A stretch of 64,000 nt of DNA from Onchocerca volvulus (taxonomy: Eukaryota > Nematoda > Chromadorea > Rhabditida > Onchocercidae): positions 17,196,581-17,260,580 of the forward strand of contig HG738137.1 of NCBI GenBank assembly GCA_000499405.2, in the 5' to 3' direction. Positions 40,400 to 50,400 of this stretch are shown piece after piece; position 1 is the first letter of the stretch, and the number at the start of each line of letters is the position of its first letter. Position numbers and translations under genes: made by a program. The notes beneath the pieces were generated by a model. It was not told where the DNA came from, made no database searches, and was given only the letters and a program-made list of their open reading frames with translations.

Positions 40400-42420
40400 G
40401 CTTTTAGCTTTCACGTATTCCCTTTGTGTTCATTCCATGAAGTTTGATAACTATTCTCGTTTCCATGTTTTCCAAAATTTATCGAATACTTTCAATATTT
40501 GATAAGCCGTTCCTTAAAGAAGCATTGAATTATATGAAATAGATTAGGCGTATTATCTTAATCATCGAATTTGCATATTTTACTAATCGCTTGTGCAATA
40601 CACTTTTGATTCTTCACAATCAGCATTATGAATTCTCTTTCCTATAATAGCTTCCTTCCGATGGTTCTTCTCATAACCTTCTTATTTTTTCCTATCATTT
40701 GTTCGATAGAGTTCTCCATTCTTTCCCAAATTATTCCCTTTTCTGTCAAAAATTTCTTAGCTTGGTGTGGTACTCCTTCGTGGCTTTGAAAATTAACTGA
40801 AATTGGCTTGAGTTATCGCTCAAAACTCGCTCTAAATAGCCACATTGTGATATAAACGTCTTTAACACAAGTAAAATTCCAGCTGATAACTTCTCTACTA
40901 CCTCCAGGTCGACCACTCTTGTGCTAGGACAATTCATTTTTTGGTTACTCCATTTTCAATTTTGATGGAGAGAGGACTAGAAGAATTCAATTCCATTTGT
41001 GCTAAATTCTTGGTCGTGATCATTTAACTTGCGTTTCTGAAAAGTTCAGCATGATTGGGTATTTAAATAATTCAGCCATCCAATGTTTGCAGCTTGTTCA
41101 GCGCTTAATAATGCGTTTCACTTTAACTTTTTCTTTAGATATTCAAAATTTGCATTCCTGAGAGATAATAATGTGATATAATGTTTCATGTTGTTATTCT
41201 ACGAAAAGTTCATTGACTATATTATGTTTTAGCAAAAAAATCGGGTTTTTGCTTTCATTGTTTAGTTCCGAATTTTCCAATCAACTTTATGATTTCCATA
41301 ACTTCTGATCATCACAATATAAATCCCATTTTTTTCTTCTCTTTCTTATTGATTCCTTCGATCTGTACTTGTACTTATTAGATTGATATCCATTCGACTA
41401 ATTTAAAATTCTTCGATTTAGTTTTTCTTTGACTGATGTCGTTTGCAACATATCTTCCCGTTTGTCATTCGTTTAATAAATTTGAGAGCCCCAAATGATG
41501 ATTCTTATCAATCTGGACCATTTAATAAACCGACTTCCATCTATGAGCGAAACTTTGTTTCCTGAATGGCGATCTTTTAGTGACCTATTTTTCACTTTCC
41601 GTTTCTTCCTTGTCGTCATATTCTTTTTTGGACTGATATTTCCATTGAGGCTAACATATTTTCATTTAAAGGAAAGCTGCTGAGTTCGTTTAACCACGAT
41701 GGCCCTTTCCACCACAACTTATACTTCTAAGCTTTGCGAGCGGAAGTCGTTTAGTCGTTATATCAACCGAGTTATAATTACTTGGAATATATCGGAAAAC
41801 TTCATATTTCATCGATTTTATATGAATTCGGGTAGTAGTTTACGATCGATTTTGTGTCCAATGAGGTGCACATTTCGAGTTTGATATCCCATAGTACAAC
41901 TGACATTTCTTTCAAATGTAATTGCTAGTGACAAATTTGCTAATTCATATATCAATGAGTATTATAAGTAATCCCAAATGTGATATAGTCATACCTTTGA
42001 TCAGAGCGAACCTTGATTTAATGAAGAGTAGTGTTGTTTCTGCCTTGTTGATGTATTCATACAAAATGAATATCGTTGCTAAATATGCAACACTTGAAAC
42101 GTTGGTGAAAACATGAAATCATCGTTGCCCTGAGAAATTTATCGTTAGCCGCTTCTGTAATTCGTAACATTCGTTGGCCATTCCTCTGTGAAGGATTTCC
42201 ATGTTTTTTTAATCATCTTGATCAAGGGCTTGATCCCCTGAATTAAATTTTTTTGGAGAAATAGTTTGAATGGGAACCAGAAATCTATGGTATTGTCAGA
42301 CAAATATCAATGAAAAAATTGAGCAACATCGTATCTGCAAATTATTCTTAAGCTTTTTCTTCCAAGCAGGAAAACAAATAGCTTAACTTTTGTATGTCAA
42401 GGAGGTCTTTTAACTCGAAA
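40400..42420 (-). pseudogene. broken BEL/Pao pol remnant (RT connection, RNase H, integrase)
   Basis: On the minus strand, FLVPIQTIS and MANECYELQKR near 42250-42140 match the region between RT and RNase H. KSRFALIKGMTI near 42040-42000 matches the conserved KSRxAPxKxxTIPRLEL block of BEL/Pao RNase H. At 40980-40750 the integrase core is visible as IKIENGVTKK and, after a stop, VVDLEVVEKLS and SDN. A frameshifted continuation carries MRRTIGRKLL (~40660) and IIRLIYFI (~40530), matching the integrase C-terminal part. Stops and frame changes separate each block, so no functional protein can be made. Domain assignment is from family knowledge. Confidence 0.75.
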
Positions 42421-45400
42421 TTTTTACAAAATTTCCTCCAACTTTTGAGGATCTTCTCTTAAACTCAGTAATAATTGGGACAAATCTACTATTATTCAGC
42501 GAATTCTAGATCATTTCTCCTTGGCCATTTGTTTCGAGAGCTGTCTACGTGTATGCTTTGTATGCGTTAAATTGCGACTTCAGCATCATTCTTGTATGTG
42601 GCCAAAGTTAACAATGTTTCTTTTTCTTTATTTAAGTGCTACAGTTAAAAATTCCAAATTATTATCTGGCGAGAATCCAGCTGATTCGAAAGATTTTAAT
42701 TGTTTTTCTTTGCAAAATGGCAATTTAAAATTATTGATATTGAAAATATTTGTTTTTTTTTCTTTTCTTTCGTTTAAGTAAGATATATCTTTATTGACTA
42801 AAATTTTATATCTATTTTATGATAAACTATTAAAATCATTTTCTCAGTCTTATTGGTTTGACATTTTTTTGTTAGTTTAACTCATTATTTGATATAAACA
42901 TACTATAATCATATTTAGCAATTTTAGAATAATATCTAAACATAGGAAAAGTATTATTCATTTTAAACTATAATGAAATCACTAGAAATTAACGGAAGTT
43001 TTTGGTTGTATGGAAAGCACACCTGCATGCCAGTACTAAAGAATAAAAAGAGACAATTTATAAAACTGTTAATAAACAAAAAGTTTCTCTAAGGAATGTG
43101 AAAAAGAAATTAGGCAATATATAGATAAATAAGGACATTAGAATTAACTGAGTTCTTCAGTTAATAGAAAATAAAATATTCAACAAAGTTTTATCGAAAG
43201 GTGTTTGCTGTGAAAGGTTTGAAATTTGATTCGAGCTGTGGAAGGAATAGATTTATATTAAATCCTTTATTCACAATAGTAGCAATCGAATAATATGTAA
43301 TTAACAGTACAATAGAAAATCAGGCGTTTAGTGAAGTAAATTGGTTGATGTCGATTGGGTTTTTTGGAGAAGAATATGTTGGGAGCTTGGACAGGAGTAA
43401 CGTGGTTTAAGATCGTCTTGATCTGAGCGAACCAATTCGAAAGAATGAATAATGAAAAAAGTGGTTTTTTTTTTTGGAATTTAATGGGGGGGTATATTAA
43501 ATGTATTGGGATATAAGACAATTGATGTTGAAATAATTTTAAGAAAAAAAATTGTTCACAAAGAAAAAAGTGTTGCGACAATTTAATTGAATTCAAAGAT
43601 AGTGACAGTTTTACAAGCACAAGATTAATGACTTTATTAGCTGTAAGCAGAAACGTTTTGATGTGGTTGTAAATGGTTTAAGTTAGCATGGGACATAGCA
43701 GACAATGAGAAATAATTTTACAGGTGATGACTCATTAGAAAATTTCACAAAAATTTTAACCATTTGATTTTACAATTCCCATAATAGTTAGTTTTAGTAG
43801 GGAATTAATTTCGGTTTTTCCCGACAGTGCTAATCACCGCGGAATTGCTTTAAAAGTTGTTTTTATTCTTCATAGTTTAAGCACTGAGGGAATAGCGAAA
43901 ATTCACGCAACACCTCTGCTATAGTCATTTTAAATCAATTCACTGACAAACACAATTTAGGATCAATTTTAAGATCAGTTTGTTTTAATGTTGATGCAGT
44001 GGGTTTTATCATAAAACTATTCACCAAGCAAAAAAGCATCTATTGCAAAAGCAGCAAGTGGAACATTAGATGGAGCATCCCGCTAATATACATTACAAAT
44101 ATAATAAAAACTATGGAGCGTTTAAAAAAAGTCGGTCACTGATATTATGGATTTGACAGCAATACTAAAGAGCATATAGATGAAATAAGGAACTTTTGGA
44201 GTAAAAGAATAGTTATTTTTGATTCTAAAGAGAAAGGAATGCGGAAAACGGTTAAAGGGAATTTATTGTCACTGCCTTTTAAAAATCCGAATTTCAAATG
44301 CAACTGATAGCTTAAAAGTTTCAAATGCAGCAGCAATAGGATTATACTCTGTCTACATTACATAATAAAACGATTTTTTTTTGCTTCATAAAGATACAAT
44401 TTCATACTGCAATCATGCTAAGATTAAAAAGGAGTTATATTTATTTCTCACATGAGAAATGAGATGAGTATTTCGCTCTTAAAATATTTATTATAGTGGT
44501 GGGCTTAGGAGTCACTTAACTAAAGCATATAACTACATGGCTTTAGCTTTAGGTGTTACTACTGAGCTTGTTGCATTCCGGACGGTGTTTTTTAGTCTTT
44601 CCCAGGTAATTTTTTCTAATCTTGTTCTGTCATTTGTAGTAATTCTCTCTACAGTTGTGCTGGTGTTCACGAGTCAATCTTTATGCTTTTAAAAATTACG
44701 CATACAGTTAAACTTTGAATCATCTGACTGTTTTTTACCTTAATCATTGCTTGTTCAGCTAATTGTCTTATTCTCTCCCTTCAAACATTATGCTTTAACA
44801 ATAAAATTATAAACAGTCTTATAAACCTCATAGTATTATTTACTGTACTTTTTTAGATATCTCTTTTCTAATTTCTTCAGCTATTTTGCCTGTAATTTAT
44901 TTGCCATTCTATTTATTTCTACCATGAGTAAAGGGGATTTTTGATTTGTGATATTGACAGAAAGGTTATTCTGTAATGAAAAAAACTTATTCCATGCTTC
45001 GTCATCACTAAAGAGTGATTGATGCTATGCTCGCCTTTATTATTCAAAAGGACAAAATATTTCTCTTGCTTTCTTTTTGTTTGATTTTAAAGAAGGTTCT
45101 TTCACCATAAGTACTTTCATAAGGACTTTCAGCTTTGTTCTTAATTACGGAACAAATAGCGTTCCAGAGTTTTCTAATCTTGTCTAACATATACTCCTCT
45201 ATTGCTACTGACATAAAACTACTATATATCAGTTAATCAATATTTAAACTTTGATATTGAAAGGTCAAATATTTTTTAGCTTGACCGATTAGAATGCGTT
45301 CCTTTGATGCGCGCTTTAGAACATTGATTCTTATTAAATAACATTCTATTGTTTCTTCGATATTGCCACTATTCTCAAATAACGCGGTAGATTGATGTTA

Positions 45401-46304
45401 ATTCCAACGGGTCCTGAGGTATTAAATAGAATCTTAAATAATTTTCATATCCAATTTATTTAGTCCCATTTGATCTATGCTCAATTTTGATAGCACGAAG
45501 TTAACAATTTCGTAAGTAATTTTTCTATCATCTTCCGTTCCAACAAAATCCCTTTTTCTTCTGGAGTAATCTCAAAGTAATTTTTGTAATTGCCATATGC
45601 ATGATAAGCAATTTCCTATATTACATCCAAAACGTTAAAAAAAAATATCATAAAATATGCAAACATTGAATGTAACTTGTTGGCTACATTAATTAACTCT
45701 TCGTTTTTGCTAATTAATAAAAGAATATGGGAAAAGTATTTAATCGAGATGCTAGAAGAAAAGGATAATTAGCATAACAATTCAATAGTACCAGTACCAT
45801 TAGGGAATATAAAACAAAATGTACTGCTTTGCTTGCATTTATTTTAAAATCAATTGAATTTCACTGTTCCTTTTTCTCATTCTTTCATGATTGTGATGAG
45901 AATTTTTTTGACTAGGCAATCCAATGTTGATTTATCGTTGATATTCAATCATCCTTTTCATCTTTTTTGTCCAAATTTGGTAGTTTGACACAATATCAAC
46001 TTTAGGATAAACGTGAGATTTAATTCCAATTTTTTTTCCATCAAATCACTAGAGCAATAGTCAATCGTATTGTTTACTTCATATTCTAAAGCCTTGCTTT
46101 TATAATTCGTAACAACAAAATCATAGGGCATCTTTCTAGACCGAAATCCAGGAAATTTTGCACTTTTCGCTATTTCTTATAATCTAGAATCTAGAATCTT
46201 GTAAGCTAGACCCAGAACGTCCAGATATAATTCAATTCTTTCCATCTTGTCATCAATTATCTTCCTCCGATTTTTATATTGTTCATATTGTATTCGCCTA
46301 TTAT

Positions 46305-46560
46305 ATGTTGACAGTTTGCCTTCAATCCATTTGTTGCATTTCACTAAGAAATTTCAGGATCTTTACTTTTTTTTTTACCGAGATAGCGCTTGCGAATATC
46401 GTGAATGACTTTTCTTTTACCGAGATAGCGCGTGCGAATATGCTGAATGATATTTTGGCTTTAATTTGTCTTCAATCCATTTGTTGCATTTCGTTAAGAA
46501 GTTTGAGGATCTTTTCTTTTACCGAGATAGCGCTTGCGAATATCGTGAATGACATTTTGG
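46305..46560. repeat. nested tandem repeats beside the right LTR
   Basis: CTTTTACCGAGATAGCGC(T/G)TGCGAATAT occurs three times (about 46371, 46411 and 46516). TTCAATCCATTTGTTGCATTTC occurs twice (about 46320 and 46470). Together they make a higher-order repeat of ~150 bp with a ~40-bp inner unit. It lies at the inner edge of, or just inside, the 5' LTR of the BEL/Pao element, where its untranslated leader would be. Confidence 0.8.
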
Positions 46561-46575
46561 CTCGTAACACCAAAA

Positions 46576-47087
46576 AATTGTGGGAAAAGTTGTTTTCGGA
46601 GAAAGATGCGAAAACGTCATTCTTCTTGCTGCTGCGATCGCGCTAGATGAATAGTCTTTATTGATCTTATGCGATATTGTACATTATCACGTTTATGCAG
46701 TAAAAGGAACGAGATGAATGATATCAGAAGATATCAATAGTCCTCTGAATGCTACTACGTGCACTATTGCACTTTTATTTATAACTCTTGTTTTCCTTTC
46801 GCTCCTTCACTGCTGTTGCTCTTGCTGAATTATCGCTCGTGTTGTTGAACTTTCGAACATTCCTTGGAACCAAATTCCAACTTAATTGCCCCAATTTCGA
46901 AATCCTGACCTTTAAATCGTCCCTTTTCTGAAATAAACTTATTTGAATCCCAATATATCATCTGATGATTGCTGAATCTTTGTTCATCTGTAGATTGAGG
47001 CGTATTTATTGTGTTCATATTTTCCGCTCATTAACCCCTTTGAAATTATTTTCGCGCTATTTGACTTTTTAATATTCCTTGTTTACA
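46576..47087 (-). repeat. right (5') LTR of BEL/Pao element
   Basis: Partner of the left LTR, matching it from AATTGTGGG at 46576 to near TTTAATATTCCTTG at 47068-47081. It has an AATAAA on the plus strand and, like its partner, many substitutions. Boundaries are approximate because of divergence. Confidence 0.75.
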
Positions 47088-47195
47088 CATGAATCGGGGC
47101 GTATTTATTATATATGTTCATCCTTTCAGCTCTTTAACACCTTTGAAATCTTTCTCAGCTATTTGATTTTGTAATATTCTTATATGCAATTCGTA
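47088..47195. repeat. third partial copy of the LTR end
   Basis: GGCGTATTTATT...GTTCAT...TCAGCTCTTTAACACCTTTGAAAT...CTATTTGA...TTTGTAATATTC repeats, in the same direction, the last ~90 bp of the right LTR at 46990-47081. It may be a tandem duplication of the LTR edge or the remnant of a second element. Confidence 0.65.
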
Positions 47196-47470
47196 TTGAT
47201 TTTTTCTTTTCATGCAAATCTTTTAGAGATATTGAAACAAAAAAAATGCAAATTATCTTTTTAGATTTATTTTATGTTTTATTTTAGTCAAGCGAGGTGG
47301 TGCGAATTATTCCGGTGTTTGTATAAATTCATAGAGATTCAACCTTTTTTCTCATCCACATACATCAAATATTATTGCTTGAATATATTTGATTTCAAAA
47401 TAAATTGTATAACTGTGAAAGATCTTCAAAAATTTTAAAAACTTCTAGTTTTTTTTATTTTTTTTGAGAT
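47196..47470. promoter_or_regulatory. short upstream region of the SDHA gene
   Basis: This ~275-bp AT-rich stretch separates the retroelement remnants from the SDHA start codon. It ends in a long T-rich tract and TTTTGAG two bases before the first ATG, which resembles a trans-splice acceptor. If the start is right, the SDHA promoter is confined to this interval or runs into retroelement-derived DNA. No specific motif was recognised. Confidence 0.35.
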
Positions 47471-50400
47471 ATGGGGATGTTATATATGATAAGAACTTTG
47501 ATAAATCAAACAAATGTTCGAAATGGTTTAACATCATCTGTGATTTGTCGGATGAAGACGACAAATATTTCAAATTATACTGTCGTCGATCATAATTATG
47601 ATGCAGTTGTTGTTGGAGCTGGTTTGTGATATTATTTTGGTACAAACTAATTTGTAAAAACTAACATATTAACCAATAATTTATTATATTTACTGTTAAT
47701 ACTTGATACGCTAATTAATGATTAGTAAATGAAACATCATTTACTATTTTTAATGAGATTTTTTTTATCATTACTGTTCTTATCACATAATCATTATTTA
47801 TTGATATATGATAAGAATATGAAAAAGAATACAGTAGGAGTAATAAATTCACTTGTTACATATTTTACTTCATCTTATTTGATAAGTGTTTTTACGATAG
47901 ATAGATTTTGCTAAGTTTTTTATCAAAATTTAAAGAAAAATGCTATCTTTTACATTTGCGTTTCTCTACCTAATGAATCAGACAATTTAATTGTTCTTAC
48001 TTATTCATAATTGTGTAATATGCAAATATAATATGTTTAGTGTGTAATATGCAAATTTCATCATTAATTTTTTTTGATGTAGGTGGAGCAGGTCTACGAG
48101 CAGCATCACGTCTCGGTGAAGGTGGCTTACGAGTGGCTATAATAACAAAATTATTTCCAACAAGGTCGCATACTGTTGCCGCACAAGGAGGTATTAATGC
48201 GGCAATCGGTAGTATGAATCCGGATGATTGGAAATGGCATTTTTATGATACTGTAAAAGGTCATTTATTTCAAACAAGCAACTTCTTATTAGTCAAAATT
48301 AAGAGACTATTAGCTGTATATTTTTATAACAACAGAACATGTAAAGTTTTAGTTTAATTTTTCAACTTCGTAAGATTATGTTATGATATTCAAGCAAATA
48401 ATTGTCTCTTATCATTCAAATATAGACAACGACATTGTGACAGTTTATTGTAATTTAAAAGGAAAACATACCAAAATTAATAAATTATTTATAAGCTTTC
48501 TTTTACCACTTTTAGAAAGCTCCTCAATAATTTCTTTGCTAGAATAAAAAGTAGCATGTCCAATATAGGAAGTGATTGGTTGGGTGATCAAAATGCCATA
48601 CATTATTTAACAAAAGATGCTGTTCGAGCAGTAATTGAACTAGAAAATTATGGAATGCCATTCTCGAGAACAGCTGAAGGGAAAATTTATCAACGATCAT
48701 TTGGTGGGCAAAGTAATGAATATGGGAGAGGTGGAGTTGCGAAACGGTTTGTATAAACTTTTTCAAGCTGCAAATAATTTGAACTCGCTTCTTAAAAAAA
48801 TGATTTCAAGGTTTGAGATACTGTAAGGAAATTACATCAAACTTTGCTTTAAACATCCAGGGCAAGAATTTTCCACAAAAAAAAAGGCTTTTTGAAAAAA
48901 TCCAACATGTCCTTTTATTAAAACTACATTAAATGTAACTTTTTTAAAAAATATCTCATTTTCACTTCATTTTGGCACAAAAATTCCTTTTTTTTTTCAT
49001 TTCATTTCATCAAATATCATATTGTTTACCTCAAATGATTATCAAAATTATGATGCATTTTTTCGCCAAATAAATTATTTATCGTTTTAAAATATCAAAA
49101 ATAATTTTCAGTATTACTTCTCAAACTTGAATACAATATGTTTTGTAGTACATGCGCTGTAGCAGATCGTACAGGTCATGCAATGCTTCATACACTTTAT
49201 GGTACATCATTACAATTTCATTGTCACTATTATATCGAATTTTTTGCACTTGATCTTCTTATGGATAAGGAAAGATGTGTTGGAGTGATTGCAATGAATC
49301 TTGAAGATGGGACATTTCATCGTTTTCAGTGATTTTTTTCTTTATTTACATACTATTTAAATTATATTACTATGCAAATAATTCTAAGTCAAATTTTAAA
49401 ATAACTTTTCTGCAAATGCAATGAACATTACGGTATTGTATTGCCATATAAGAACAGTTTAAAGAAGATAAAATATGATTATTATTTATAGGGCACCATT
49501 TACGGTTTTGGCAACAGGTGGATTCGGTCGAGCTTATTTTAACTGTACTACAGCACATAGTACCACTGGTGATGGTAATGCAATGGCTATTCGTGCTGGT
49601 CTACAAACAACTGATATGGAATTTATCCAGTTTCATCCAACTGGTATTTATGGTGTTGGTTGTTTAATTACCGAAGGATCGCGAGGTAATCATTCTGTTG
49701 CAATTTCTTTTCGTCAATCTTTTGTTATTTTTTTATTGCAATAGATTTTTTCAAATATTTAAGCAATAATCAATGGTAAATTTGGTAATATCATTGTAAT
49801 CATTGGTTAAAAAAAAAAAAAAACGCATTAAAATTAATTTGGAAAGTTAATGTGCTAGACGAATTTTTTTTTTAAGAAAGTATTTTTTTACTAAGTTTTT
49901 AATTACTGGAAAATTTCTTGAATGCTATAATGATTACAGGAGAAGGAGGCTATTTAGTAAATAGTAAAGGCGAACGATTCATGAAAAAGTATGCTCCAAA
50001 AGCATTAGATTTGGCATCCCGAGATGTTGTATCCAGAGCAATGACCATTGAAATAATAGAAGGTCGTGGCGTTGGCAAAGAAAATGATCATATATACTTG
50101 CAGCTTCATCATCTTCCTGCAGATCACTTACATAACAAATTGCCAGGTTTATATATATATATGTATATGTGATCGTTAATCTAATTAATAAAGTAGAAAA
50201 AATGAAAATAAAAGTTTCAGGTAGTTTGGCAGAGTAGTTTTTTTTTTTTTTTTTTTTTTTTTCGAAAAGTGAAAATATGACAGTATCTGGCATTTTAGAA
50301 GTATTATAAACGGGAAAATCTACTGTACTGAATGTTTGGATGTATTATTTGCATGAGTTCTTAAGATGAAAATTATTTAAAGCGGTTAATTGAAACTTTA

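Larger units (their letters stand above)
39488..47087 (-). mobile_element. decayed BEL/Pao-type LTR retrotransposon
   Basis: Two diverged direct repeats of about 500 bp bound the element. Minus-strand pol remnants lie inside, so the left repeat is the 3' LTR and the right one the 5' LTR. From high to low coordinates the minus strand shows a reverse-transcriptase/connection fragment (~42420-42120), an RNase H fragment (~42090-41930) and an integrase fragment (~41000-40450), the order known for BEL/Pao. Stops and frameshifts break every domain. The DNA is clearly less AT-rich than the surroundings. The 42.5-46.3 kb part, where RT palm, protease and gag should lie, is not recognisable to me. No target-site duplication was identified. 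Confidence 0.8.

Noticed and set aside
40093..40407. 104-codon plus-strand frame, Ser/Phe-rich
   Set aside because: It overlaps the minus-strand retroelement region and has no family features; probably a shadow in decayed pol sequence.
42521..42781. Plus-strand 86-codon frame containing ENPAD
   Set aside because: ENPAD recalls a motif seen in some retroelement pol proteins, but the other pol blocks are on the minus strand and the surrounding residues do not match, so I treat it as chance.
43267..43620. 117-codon minus-strand frame inside the retroelement
   Set aside because: It lies where gag or protease could be expected, but I recognise no conserved block, so no domain is claimed.
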